A stretch of DNA of 64,000 nt. Source: JAXMHB01 sp046346965 (lineage in GTDB: Bacteria; Pseudomonadota; Gammaproteobacteria; Xanthomonadales; SZUA-5). Both the position numbers and the translations under genes were made by a program. The notes below the pieces were generated by a model. It was not told where the DNA came from. It saw only the letters and a list, made by a program, of their open reading frames with translations, and made no database searches. The stretch covers positions 1 to 64,000 of the forward strand of contig JAXMHB010000010.1 in assembly GCA_046346965.1 (NCBI GenBank), read 5' to 3'. Of this stretch, positions 1 to 6,821 are shown piece after piece. Positions within the stretch are counted from its first letter, which is position 1. Each line of letters starts with the position of its first letter.

Positions 1-1
1 T

Positions 2-298
2 GAGCACATACGCGTCCATCCGATTCGCAGCCCCGCCACGCAGGTGACGTCGTTTATGTTCGATGGCAACTGGCGCGATGCTGTCGCCGATGAGCGTGCT
101 GACCCCGCGCTCGCCTTCATCGCCGGCGCCAGAGTCAAGCACCAGCATTTCGGTTTCGGTCGGATCGAGTCGATGGAGCTGCGAGGCTCGACGCGCGTCA
201 TGTCCATCGAGTTTTTGACCAGCGGACGACGCACGGTCACGTTGAATCTGCAGACGATGAGGGTGGTTGAGGAAGACGATGACAACAATCATTCCTGA
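2..298 (+). CDS. 3' end of unknown protein with UvrD C-terminal-like (Tudor-type) domain
   Basis: The frame is open to the left edge, so this is the C-terminal 98 residues of a gene that starts outside the window; an internal GTG at 44 is the only alternative start. The stretch GARVKHQHFGFGRI followed by a short beta-rich segment resembles the small Tudor-like domain at the C-terminus of UvrD/PcrA helicases (typically 'GDRVRHKKFGEGTV'). It ends in an acidic tail (VEEDDDNNHS). The stop codon overlaps the next gene by 20 bp, which implies co-transcription and coupled translation with the NERD helicase. It may be the end of a second helicase or nuclease. The domain resemblance is recognised by eye; the overall identity is unknown. 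Confidence 0.5.
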   Translation, partial: EHIRVHPIRSPATQVTSFMFDGNWRDAVADERADPALAFIAGARVKHQHFGFGRIESMELRGSTRVMSIEFLTSGRRTVTLNLQTMRVVEEDDDNNHS

Positions 299-2003
299 AC
301 TGACGGAGGCCCAGCTGGCGGACTTGCCATCCCAGGCGGAGGCAAAGGTCTACAGGGCGTTGAGGGATGGTCTTCCCCGCGACTTTGTCGTCTTCTTCCA
401 GGTCGGTTGGATCTTGCGCCGCGAGGAAGAGCAGGCCAAGGATGGCGAAACCGACTTCGTCGTTTGTCACCCGGATCTCGGGTACGTGTGTATCGAAGTC
501 AAGGGTGGGGGCGTCGGGTTCGACGCCAGCAGCGGGGACTGGTTTTCCGTCGATCGCCATCATCAAAAGCATGCGATCAACAACCCCGTCAACCAGGCAC
601 TGAAGGCCAAGTATTCGATTCGATCCAAGCTGAACGAGCACCAGCGTTGGCGGGATCTCTCGCTCGCCAACGTCCTCAGAGGTCACGCGGTGTTCTTCCC
701 TGATGTCGGGGATGCGAATGCGCTGAGCCGGCCCGATATGCCGTCAGCCCTGGTCGGCTGTGCGAAGGATCTCCAAGAACCGAAGGCGTGGATCGATTCG
801 GTCTTTGCCTATTGGGGGAACGATGCATCTGGATTCACTCCCATGGGCAGGCGCGGCGTCGATGTACTTCGCGAAGTGTTTGCGCGATCTTTCGTGGTCG
901 CGCCGCTGATCTCGTCGCAGTTGGCCGACCAGGAGGCGCGTCGGCTGGTTCTCACCAAGGACCAGATTCGCGTGCTCGACTTCTTGCGCTCCCACCGCAG
1001 AGTCGCCGTGAGCGGTGGCGCAGGCACAGGCAAGACGGTCTTGGCACTTGAAAAAGCACGTCGCCTTGCATCCGAGGGGTTCCGAACGCTGCTGACTTGC
1101 TACAACCGGCAGCTCGCGGACCACCTATCAAGTCTTTGCGCGGGCGCCCCGAATCTTGATGTGATGAGCTTTCATCAACTGTGCCACCGGCAGGTTGAGA
1201 GAGCCAATCGAGCATCTGGGCGGGACCTGGTTTCCGAAGCCAAGGTCACCTATCCGGGCAAGGATCTCTACGAGGTGCAACTACCCAACGCGCTCGGATA
1301 CTCCCTCGAAGTTCTTCCGGATCGGTACGACGCCATCGTCTGTGACGAAGGCCAGGACTTTCGCGAGGAGTTCTGGGTTCCGCTCGAGCTGCTGCTGACC
1401 GACTACGACAGCAGCCCGCTGTACGTGTTCTACGACGACAACCAGAACTTGTATGCCCGCGCCGGGACATTCCCCATCCGCGACGAACCGTTCTCACTGA
1501 CCACGAATTGCCGCAACACGGCACCGATTCACGTAGCTGCCTACAAGCACTACAAGGGCGTTCCGGTGAGTCCGCCTGACATCCAAGGCGATGACGTTCA
1601 GTTTGATGAGTCGCCAAGCCGGGACCCACAGGCGGCCAAGATCAATGCCCGCATCGTCGACCTCGTTGCGAGACAGGGTGTCGCGCCCGGCGACATCACG
1701 GTGCTGGTGGCCGATGCCTTGCACAAGGCCGAGTACTACGCTGCCCTGAGAAGGCTTCCGTTGCCGAAGCCAGCAACTTGGCTTGAGGAGGGGGTTCGAG
1801 GCAAGTCCACGGTCCTGATCGACACCATCCAACGGTTCAAGGGTCTCGAATCGCCGATCGTGATCTTGTGGGGCCTAGACACCATCGACTTGTCACAGCG
1901 GCAAGAGCTGCTCTACGTAGGCATGAGCCGCGCGAAGTCGCTGCTGGTCATCGTGGGGCGGGCGGCGACGTGCGCTGCGTTCAAAGAATCGCCGAAACAA
2001 TGA
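279..2003 (+). CDS. NERD domain-containing superfamily 1 (UvrD-like) DNA helicase
   Basis: This 574-residue protein has a NERD (nuclease-related) domain at about residues 17-120, with the acidic/lysine core DFVVCHPDLGYVCIEVKGG. A UvrD-type helicase core follows: Walker A GGAGTGKT near residue 246, Walker B CDEGQDF near 355, a motif IV-like TTNCRNT, motif V IDTIQRFKGLESP, and motif VI LYVGMSRAK near 545. Proteins with this layout are predicted ATP-dependent DNA helicases, often found in accessory or defence regions. I chose ATG 279 over TTG 267 because a GAGG sequence lies just upstream of it. It overlaps the preceding gene by 20 bp and the next by 4 bp (ATGA). The function in this operon is inferred; the domain call is firm. 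Confidence 0.88.
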   Translation: MTTIIPELTEAQLADLPSQAEAKVYRALRDGLPRDFVVFFQVGWILRREEEQAKDGETDFVVCHPDLGYVCIEVKGGGVGFDASSGDWFSVDRHHQKHAINNPVNQALKAKYSIRSKLNEHQRWRDLSLANVLRGHAVFFPDVGDANALSRPDMPSALVGCAKDLQEPKAWIDSVFAYWGNDASGFTPMGRRGVDVLREVFARSFVVAPLISSQLADQEARRLVLTKDQIRVLDFLRSHRRVAVSGGAGTGKTVLALEKARRLASEGFRTLLTCYNRQLADHLSSLCAGAPNLDVMSFHQLCHRQVERANRASGRDLVSEAKVTYPGKDLYEVQLPNALGYSLEVLPDRYDAIVCDEGQDFREEFWVPLELLLTDYDSSPLYVFYDDNQNLYARAGTFPIRDEPFSLTTNCRNTAPIHVAAYKHYKGVPVSPPDIQGDDVQFDESPSRDPQAAKINARIVDLVARQGVAPGDITVLVADALHKAEYYAALRRLPLPKPATWLEEGVRGKSTVLIDTIQRFKGLESPIVILWGLDTIDLSQRQELLYVGMSRAKSLLVIVGRAATCAAFKESPKQ

Positions 2004-2761
2004 ACACTCGTTTGATCGACAGGTTTGCGCCGGTGCTCTGTGGTCCCCGCGCGCCGGTCGTGCGAGATCCGGGGCTGCTGATGGATGCCAGTGGGCCGGT
2101 GAAGGTCTACTACGCCCCGTTCGAGTACATCAATCCAAGCGCGCGGATCGTGCTGGTCGGTATCACGCCTGGTCCAACCCAGATGGTGAATGCGAACAAC
2201 GAGGCTCGGCGTGTTTTGCTGGCCGGCAAGTCCAGCGGGGATGCAATCCAGGCGGCCAAGAGCGTCGGAGCCTTCAGCGGGGAGCCCCTGCGAAGCAACC
2301 TGGTCAATCAACTGAACCACTGGGGCTTCCACAAGTGGCTGGGTCTTGGTGACTCCGCTGAACTCTTCTCGACTGCCCGGCACCTTGTGCAAACCACGTC
2401 TCTTCTGCGGTACCCGGTCTTCGTGAACGACGACGACTACCGGGGGGCACCGGACATGACCAGGCACCCGACCTTGCGCAAGTACCTCCTGGAGAACTTC
2501 GCGGCCGAGGTCGAGCAACTGAAGGACGCCGTCTTTGTTGGGCTCGGGCCGCTTGTCCAGAAGGTCTTGGGCCGCCTTGGCCAGGAGGGTGTCATCAACA
2601 CGGATCGGGTCATCGGCGGGATGCTGCATCCGTCTGGCAACTGCACCTACCGGATCAACTACCTCATCGGGGACCGCAGCGCGCCCGTACCGCATGCCAC
2701 CAACCCGGTGCCCTACGACCACGGCAGAAGAGCGTTTCAGGCACGCTTCCTAACGGCCTGA
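2000..2761 (+). CDS. Putative uracil-DNA glycosylase superfamily protein
   Basis: This 253-residue protein starts at an ATG overlapping the helicase stop (ATGA), so it is translationally coupled. The segment ARIVLVGITPGPTQM resembles the first motif of the UDG superfamily (GxxPG), VFVGLGPLVQKVL could be the central strand, and GGMLHPSGNCTYR resembles the late HPS motif. No catalytic Asp/Asn is clear after the first motif, so it may be a divergent or inactive member. Pairing with a NERD helicase suggests DNA processing, repair or defence. It has no signal peptide or membrane segment. A longer frame opens further upstream, but that part runs inside the helicase gene and lacks a good ribosome binding site. 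The fold assignment is tentative. Confidence 0.55.
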   Translation: MNTRLIDRFAPVLCGPRAPVVRDPGLLMDASGPVKVYYAPFEYINPSARIVLVGITPGPTQMVNANNEARRVLLAGKSSGDAIQAAKSVGAFSGEPLRSNLVNQLNHWGFHKWLGLGDSAELFSTARHLVQTTSLLRYPVFVNDDDYRGAPDMTRHPTLRKYLLENFAAEVEQLKDAVFVGLGPLVQKVLGRLGQEGVINTDRVIGGMLHPSGNCTYRINYLIGDRSAPVPHATNPVPYDHGRRAFQARFLTA

Positions 2762-2779
2762 AAGTGGCACCAGGGATAT

Positions 2780-2794
2780 ACGGACGCGGGTTCG
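2780..2794. repeat. 15-bp tmRNA-T-arm-like direct repeat, left copy
   Basis: The sequence acggacgcgggttcg is identical to 5736-5750. It matches the start of the T-arm found at many proteobacterial tmRNA 3' ends (GGACGCGGGTTC...). It lies 19 bp after the UDG-like gene, and the right copy overlaps the PIN toxin stop codon, so the two copies exactly bracket the HTH/AbiEi/PIN islet. An inverted partner, tcgaaccg, follows at about 2810. Interpreted as a possible attachment-site remnant. Confidence 0.6.
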
Positions 2795-2851
2795 GTTGAG
2801 AAACTCGAGATCGAACCGCAGACCTTCGTGACCCGGAGTCAGCGTCAAAGC

Positions 2852-3325
2852 TCATGCCGGGAGCTTGGCGATGGCCTGAAGCAGTGACCGCCTGTCCTGT
2901 TGGGGGTCCTGGGCGACTTCGATCCCGTGATCTTCCATTTCGTTGGAGCAACGTCGGGCCCAAGCCATCACCTCATCGAGGTTGAACCGGACCAGCTTGC
3001 CCACGTAGACGAACGGCACACCCAGTGCTTCGCGGAGCTTGGGATGGGTCAGCAGGTACATCGGCAGGTTGGTGGCCGTCGCCACTTCCCTTGCCGTGAC
3101 CAGATTGGCGTCCGGCGATGCGACGACGTGGCTGCTTCGTTCCCATGTCGATTCGTAGAGGGACCGGTTCTCGAAGTTCAGGACTTCGTCCACCGGGTAG
3201 ACCACCCGCTTGGAGAGCTTGAGGTACCTGGGACCGCGCCCCTCGCTCCGCCATCGCTGGAGGGTCTTGGGGCTTATCCCCCAGCGCTCGGCGAGTTCAT
3301 TTTCGTTGATGGCAATCTTCTGCAT
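2852..3325 (-). CDS. Tandem excisionase-type helix-turn-helix DNA-binding protein
   Basis: This 157-residue protein has two MerR/excisionase-like HTH segments. The first (residues 7-50) contains LAERWGISPKTLQRWRSEG and then GPRYLKL..RVVYPVDEVLNFE, the classic winged-HTH_17 layout. The second (about 78-120) contains AREVATATNLPMYLL and YVGKLVRFNLDEVMAW. Its N-terminal half is clearly paralogous to the 72-residue HTH protein at 4251-4469. AlpA/excisionase-type proteins of this sort often regulate island excision genes, but no integrase is visible here. It is the last gene on the minus strand of the islet, 180 bp after the AbiEi-like gene. The DNA-binding call is firm; the target is unknown. Confidence 0.8.
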   Translation of the reverse strand: MQKIAINENELAERWGISPKTLQRWRSEGRGPRYLKLSKRVVYPVDEVLNFENRSLYESTWERSSHVVASPDANLVTAREVATATNLPMYLLTHPKLREALGVPFVYVGKLVRFNLDEVMAWARRCSNEMEDHGIEVAQDPQQDRRSLLQAIAKLPA

Positions 3326-3505
3326 GACGGTGCTCCTGGTTGTTGAAGGGAGCCCGCATTCAGGTCGAGTTTCGGTTGCCAGCCAAGTTCGCCGTCAAGG
3401 TTGAAGCGGTGGCCGGGAAGTGCGGGCCGCCATTGCCCCCCTGCGCTTTGGCCACGTTGAGCAGCCGCGCACGGACGGACGCGGCAACGTTGGGATTGGC
3501 GGGGT

Positions 3506-4111
3506 TCACCCGATGCTCTCCAGGTAGGGCCTGATCACGTTGGCCACACGGCAGACCTGGGCGGCGCGCCAGATTTCATCGACCGAGGCCCTGTTGTGGG
3601 CCCGAGCATCCTTCAACGCCTCCAGCGCTACGTCCAGACCGATCTTGTTGCGCTGCTTGAAGCAGTCGGCCACAGTCTTGGCCACGCCGTACACCCGGAG
3701 CTTGACGCCATCGCGCTCAACTTCCTCGATGCCTGCCGTGTAGGCGTCGCCCGTGAACTGCACCATCTTGATCGGCGGATAGTCGAACCGTGGCGCATGG
3801 CTGCCGCGCGGCATGGCGATCCAGACCTGGCGCGGCAGTTGGGTGGTCAGCTCGTGGAACTGCAGCGCTGTGAGCAGGCAGAAAACGGCCTGCGGCACCT
3901 TGGTGGCAACGGTCACGAGACTCTCGTGCTCGGACGCATTGAAGTCCGGCAGTCGGTACAGGCCACGCCCAATCCGTTCCAGCAGGCCAGCGGCGGTCAG
4001 GCGCGTCAGAACGACTCGGGGAGCATCAATGGCGTCGAGGTCGCTGGCGCGCAGCAGCCCCTTCTGGCAGGCCAGACCGAGGACGCGCTGGGCGTGGGTG
4101 TCGGGGAGCAT
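3506..4111 (-). CDS. AbiEi-type (type IV toxin-antitoxin) antitoxin / transcriptional regulator
   Basis: This 201-residue protein begins LGLACQKGLLRASDLDAID..VVLTRLTAAGLLERIGRGLYRLP, the winged-helix N-terminal domain of AbiEi antitoxins. It continues with the family's C-terminal domain (CLLTALQFHELTTQLPRQVWIAMPRG, then VYGVAKTVADCFKQRNKIGLDVALEAL). ATG 4111 gives the usual family length; the frame extends upstream to 4231 without a convincing start. In this family the antitoxin binds its own promoter and counteracts the AbiEii nucleotidyltransferase. No AbiEii gene follows: 180 bp of apparently non-coding DNA separates it from an HTH gene. It is therefore an orphan regulator or a half-lost module. 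Confidence 0.85.
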   Translation of the reverse strand: MLPDTHAQRVLGLACQKGLLRASDLDAIDAPRVVLTRLTAAGLLERIGRGLYRLPDFNASEHESLVTVATKVPQAVFCLLTALQFHELTTQLPRQVWIAMPRGSHAPRFDYPPIKMVQFTGDAYTAGIEEVERDGVKLRVYGVAKTVADCFKQRNKIGLDVALEALKDARAHNRASVDEIWRAAQVCRVANVIRPYLESIG

Positions 4112-4131
4112 GGTTGGAGTATGTTCCGTTA

Positions 4132-4142
4132 ATTCGTCGAAT
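4132..4142. promoter_or_regulatory. Palindrome in AT-rich leader of the AbiEi-like gene
   Basis: attcgtcgaat is a perfect 5-bp inverted repeat around a central T. It lies 20-30 bp upstream of the AbiEi-like start in a short AT-rich patch within otherwise GC-rich DNA. Antitoxins of this family autoregulate through inverted repeats, so it is a candidate operator. The promoter elements themselves are not clear. Confidence 0.35.
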
Positions 4143-4250
4143 AAGATAATTGAACGAAAAAGTGAAACATCTTCGGCGAGGGGTGTCTGGCTCACCGCCT
4201 GACGCCAAGGGCTCCCGCCAGACCCAGTCATCGCAGGGCGGGGGGCGCGG

Positions 4251-4469
4251 TCATCGTTCGCCGGCTTGGGCAGCTGGGGCTGCGGTCTTGGTCGAAGTCG
4301 CCAGGCACGACTCCTCGAAGGCTTCGATGTCGACCTGCCGGTAGATGACGCGGCCGCAAAGCTTCAGAAACTTGGGGCCGATTCCTTCGCTGCGCCAGCG
4401 TTCAAGGGTGGCTTCGCTGACGCACCAGCGGGCGGCCAGTTGTTTTTGGTTGAGGTGAACGACGTCCAT
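4251..4469 (-). CDS. Small excisionase-type HTH DNA-binding protein
   Basis: This 72-residue protein is almost entirely one HTH_17 domain: LNQKQLAARWCVSEATLERWRSEG-type helix-turn-helix, then GPKFLKLCGRVIYRQVDIEAFE, followed by a short A/T/K-rich tail. The start at 4469 is set by a strong AAGGAGA ribosome binding site 5 bp upstream; in-frame codons further upstream lack one. It is paralogous to the first domain of the protein at 2852-3325 (shared RWRSEG.GP..LKL..RV.Y core). It is divergent from the antitoxin/PIN operon and about 140 bp from the next gene on its own strand. Probably a regulator of the islet; its operator is unknown. Confidence 0.75.
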   Translation of the reverse strand: MDVVHLNQKQLAARWCVSEATLERWRSEGIGPKFLKLCGRVIYRQVDIEAFEESCLATSTKTAAPAAQAGER

Positions 4470-4630
4470 CTTGGTCTCCTTCCGAATGAGTTGGCGGGAG
4501 TCCATGAAGGCGCTGTTCCGGGCGAGAGCCAAGGCGCCGCGTGGCTTGGCGACGGATTTGGGTGTACGCGGGCGTCTTCCTGGGCATGGGCTGCAAGGCC
4601 ACACCCCGGGAGCGAATCCGTTTCGGATAT

Positions 4631-4659
4631 TTCGACTATTCGTTTATTTCGGTTATACT
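4631..4659 (+). promoter_or_regulatory. Candidate promoter of the antitoxin/PIN operon
   Basis: TTCGAC (4631-4636), a 17-bp spacer and TATACT (4654-4659) form a plausible sigma-70 promoter 40 bp before the antitoxin ATG. The region is AT-rich and carries three spaced copies of an attcg/tttcg motif (4620-4652) that could be operator half-sites for the HTH antitoxin. Confidence 0.5.
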
Positions 4660-4698
4660 GCGTCCGATGATGCTGCTTGAAGCTCCCAGGAGGTTGCC

Positions 4699-5163
4699 AT
4701 GACCACACTCTCTCCCACCCATTCGTTGCCGACGGCCGAAGAAGTCGCCATCGCCCGCGAGAGCGGCCGGGCGCTGTCCGCCTTCCTGCAGACCCGTGCG
4801 GAAACCCAGCAGATCGAGATCTTCGACGACAAGGGCGCGTCCCACCCGGTCCGCGTCCCGGTGTCGGCTCTGCGGCTGCTCGTGGACGTCCTGACCGAAA
4901 TCGGTGAGGGCAACGCGGTCAGCATCATCCCGATCCATGCCGAACTGACGACCCAAGACGCAGCGGACGTACTCAACGTCTCGCGACCCTTCCTCGTGCA
5001 GTTGCTGGAGCGCGGAGAGATCCCGTTCCACAAGATCGGCACGCACCGTCGCGTCCGCTACCAGGATGTGATCGCGTACAAGGAGCGGATCGATGCTGAG
5101 CGAAACAAGGCCCTCGATGCACTGGCCGAGCAGGCCCAGGCGCTCAAGATGGGGTACGAATGA
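4699..5163 (+). CDS. Antitoxin with excisionase-type HTH (partner of PIN toxin)
   Basis: This 154-residue protein has a helical N-terminal part that includes VPVSALRLLVDVLTEIGEGNAV (about residues 54-75). An HTH_17 domain follows at about 80-140 (ELTTQDAADVLNVSRPFLVQLLERGEIPFHKIGTHRRVRYQDVIAYKE, seen in pieces). A consensus AGGAGG ribosome binding site is at 4688-4693. The stop codon is immediately followed by the ATG of the PIN-domain gene, the normal antitoxin-first order of type II modules. It should neutralise the downstream RNase and repress the operon through its HTH. The pairing is strong; the family name is not certain. Confidence 0.85.
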   Translation: MTTLSPTHSLPTAEEVAIARESGRALSAFLQTRAETQQIEIFDDKGASHPVRVPVSALRLLVDVLTEIGEGNAVSIIPIHAELTTQDAADVLNVSRPFLVQLLERGEIPFHKIGTHRRVRYQDVIAYKERIDAERNKALDALAEQAQALKMGYE

Positions 5164-5736
5164 ATGAGTTCGAACTTCACCGTCATCTACGACGCGTGCG
5201 TGCTCTACCCGGCACCGTTGCGCGACCTGCTGATGCGCCTGGCGCTGACCGATCTGTACCGGGCGCGTTGGACGGACATGATCCACGACGAGTGGACGCG
5301 TAACCTTCTGAAGCAGCGGCCAGACCTGAAGGCCGAAGACCTGGAGCGGACGCGGTCGCTGATGAACGCCTACGTCCGCGACAGCCTGGTCACCGGCTTC
5401 GAGCATCTGATCCCGTCCGTCGAACTCCCGGATGCCGATGACCGGCATGTGGTGGCCGCAGCCATACACGGCGGCGCCAGTCTGATCGTGACCTTCAACC
5501 TGAAGGACTTCCCGCCGGAACGGCTCAAGCCCTACAACCTGACCGCTCAGCATCCGGACGACTTCATCTTCGATCTACTGGACCTGCACGCCGCCCGGGT
5601 GTGCGAGGCGGCGGCCAACCACCGCCGATCGCTGAAGAGCCCACCCAAGACGGTGGACGAGTACCTGGATACGTTGCTCAAGCAGGGGCTGACACAAACC
5701 GTCGGCCAGTTGCGGGAGTGGAAGGTAGCGATCTGA
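5164..5736 (+). CDS. PIN-domain toxin (VapC-like ribonuclease)
   Basis: This 190-residue protein shows the PIN-domain acidic set in order: YDACVLYP (D near residue 10), HDEWTRN (near 43), DADDRHVVAAA (near 97-101) and the late TFNLKDFP (near 117-121). PIN toxins are Mg2+-dependent endoribonucleases that cleave tRNA or rRNA. The 65-residue C-terminal helical extension (HPDDFIFDLLD...LREWKVAI) goes beyond a minimal PIN domain and may be the antitoxin interface. It begins directly after the antitoxin stop codon. Its own stop codon overlaps the right 15-bp tmRNA-like repeat, so the gene sits exactly at the islet edge. Confidence 0.88.
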   Translation: MSSNFTVIYDACVLYPAPLRDLLMRLALTDLYRARWTDMIHDEWTRNLLKQRPDLKAEDLERTRSLMNAYVRDSLVTGFEHLIPSVELPDADDRHVVAAAIHGGASLIVTFNLKDFPPERLKPYNLTAQHPDDFIFDLLDLHAARVCEAAANHRRSLKSPPKTVDEYLDTLLKQGLTQTVGQLREWKVAI

Positions 5737-5750
5737 CGGACGCGGGTTCG
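5736..5750. repeat. 15-bp tmRNA-T-arm-like direct repeat, right copy
   Basis: Identical to 2780-2794. The following bases (attccgc) extend the match to a tmRNA T-arm, with one C missing from the usual ATTCCCGCC. It overlaps the last base of the PIN toxin stop codon. Confidence 0.6.
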
Positions 5751-5773
5751 ATTCCGCAAATGGGAATCGAACC
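5745..5773. repeat. Perfect 11-bp inverted repeat built from a T-loop sequence
   Basis: ggttcgattcc, a 7-bp spacer, then ggaatcgaacc: two T-loop consensus sequences in opposite orientation forming a perfect hairpin. The flanks (cggacg and cgtccg) also pair imperfectly. It opens an 809-bp stretch (5737-6545) without a convincing gene. The rest of that stretch holds two 175-bp repeat units (described separately) and the promoter of the Phd-like gene. Confidence 0.6.
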
Positions 5774-5960
5774 GGGCCCGACGTCCGCGAAGTTGAGGGC
5801 CCCGCAGTGGCCGACCGGTTTGACGGTGAAAATCGCAGAAATGCCCCCGAACTGGCGTGTCAAGCCGCGTTTTTCACTGGAATCCGCAGCAATCCGCAAC
5901 TTGCCGAGACCCCGGTTTCGCGTTCATTCAACGCGGTTTGGGACCGGCTACCATCCCACC

Positions 5961-6135
5961 ACCAAACACGATGGCCGCCGCGAGGCGGCCATTTTCTTGG
6001 GCGATACAAGGGAGTCGAACACCCGGACGCTTGCGGGTGAGCGGCGGCGCTGACGCGCCATGGCGCGTGCCGACGCGAACGCCCGGCGGCTGTGCCGACG
6101 GGCCGGGCCACGGGGGTTCGACTCCCCCCGCCTCC
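5961..6135. repeat. 175-bp T-arm/terminator repeat unit, copy 1
   Basis: The unit starts accaaacacg and contains an intrinsic terminator, a minus-strand T-arm-like gagtcgaacacccgg, a perfect 16-bp palindrome acgcgccatggcgcgt, and a plus-strand T-arm-like gggggttcgactcccc. It ends with gcctcc, which together with the next ACCA reads like a tmRNA 3' end (GCCTCCACCA). Copy 2 begins exactly 175 bp later. Open frames across it (spurious 'GGGSRTPV' peptides) are not genes. Confidence 0.75.
5971..5996. terminator. Intrinsic terminator hairpin, repeat copy 1
   Basis: atggccgcc, tetraloop gcga, ggcggccat and a short T run. The 9-bp perfect stem is shared, with a gcaa loop, by the two other copies. 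Confidence 0.6.
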
Positions 6136-6310
6136 ACCAAACACGATGGCCGCCGCAAGGCGGCCATTTTTGTTTGGGGAGACGGGGAGAGCGAACACCC
6201 GGACACTTGCGGGTGAGCGGCGGCGCGGACGCGCCATGGCGCGTGCCGACGCGAACGCCCGGCGGCTACGCCGACGGGCCGGGCACGGGGGTTCGACTCC
6301 CGCCGCCTCC
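6136..6310. repeat. 175-bp T-arm/terminator repeat unit, copy 2
   Basis: In tandem with copy 1, with the same order of terminator, minus-strand T-arm-like segment, palindrome and plus-strand T-arm-like segment. It ends gcctccacgg rather than gcctccacca, so the tandem array stops here. The differences from copy 1 (a gagagcgaac variant, one lost C in gggcacgg) show independent drift. Confidence 0.75.
6146..6171. terminator. Intrinsic terminator hairpin, repeat copy 2
   Basis: atggccgcc-gcaa-ggcggccat followed by TTTTT. The 9-bp stem with a GNRA loop and T run makes a strong plus-strand terminator directly after a CCTCCACCA end, as expected downstream of a tmRNA gene. Confidence 0.7.
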
Positions 6311-6487
6311 ACGGTAAAGGGCGATGGAATATCGAGCTGATACCATCAGTTGAAGCGTCAATGCATCGTTGTCGGCTTCGCGGGGCAAACCTTCAGGAAT
6401 CTCGCCGCGCAAGAGACCGCGCATGCCACCGCGGAGGGGAAGTCACCGGGGAAGTCAACCTCGGGGAGCCATCGTGCCTTCCCATCG

Positions 6488-6527
6488 TTGCTACCGGACT
6501 TTTAACAGACTATATTCGGTCCGAATA
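6488..6527 (+). promoter_or_regulatory. Promoter with overlapping operator of the Phd/RelE module
   Basis: TTGCTA (6488-6493), a 17-bp spacer and TATATT (6511-6516) form a good sigma-70 promoter. A 15-bp palindrome, tattcgg-t-ccgaata (6513-6527), overlaps the -10 element and start-site region, as expected for autorepression by a Phd/YefM antitoxin. The antitoxin ATG is 18 bp further on. Confidence 0.7.
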
Positions 6528-6545
6528 GAACGTAGGAGCACGCTC

Positions 6546-6821
6546 ATGCGCTACTCAACCCAGGTCAAGCCAATCAGCTATCTCAAGGCCCATGCCGCGG
6601 AAGTGCTGGCGCACCTGACCGAACAGCGCGAGCCCTTGGTGATCACCCAGAACGGCGAGGCCAAGGCGGTGCTGCAGGATGTCGCCTCGTTCGAGGAGAC
6701 GCAGGAAACTCTGGCGCTGCTCAAGATCCTTGCACTCGGGCACCAGGATGTTGAAGCCGGTCGAATCAAGCCGGTCGCCGATGTCGTGGCGCGTCTACGC
6801 GCCAAGCGAGCTGCAGCCTGA
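6546..6821 (+). CDS. Phd/YefM-family antitoxin
   Basis: This 91-residue protein opens RYSTQVKPISYLKAHAAEVLAHL, continues with PLVITQNGEAKAVLQDVASFEE, the conserved Phd/YefM DNA-binding core, and has a helical C-terminus that would wrap the toxin. ATG 6546 has an AGGAGC ribosome binding site; the longer upstream frame (to 6369) crosses the promoter and is rejected. The stop overlaps the toxin ATG. It binds the palindrome at 6513-6527 by analogy with the family. The module is bracketed by the 175-bp repeats (copies 1-2 upstream, copy 3 downstream). Confidence 0.9.
   Translation: MRYSTQVKPISYLKAHAAEVLAHLTEQREPLVITQNGEAKAVLQDVASFEETQETLALLKILALGHQDVEAGRIKPVADVVARLRAKRAAA

Noticed and set aside
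3326..3505. Remnant of an AbiEii toxin gene downstream of AbiEi
   Set aside because: The 180 bp contain no frame with nucleotidyltransferase-like sequence on either strand.
5736..6312. Complete tmRNA or tRNA gene
   Set aside because: Only T-arm and acceptor 3' end-like pieces are present. No matching 5' acceptor strand, tag-peptide ORF or D/anticodon arms can be assembled.
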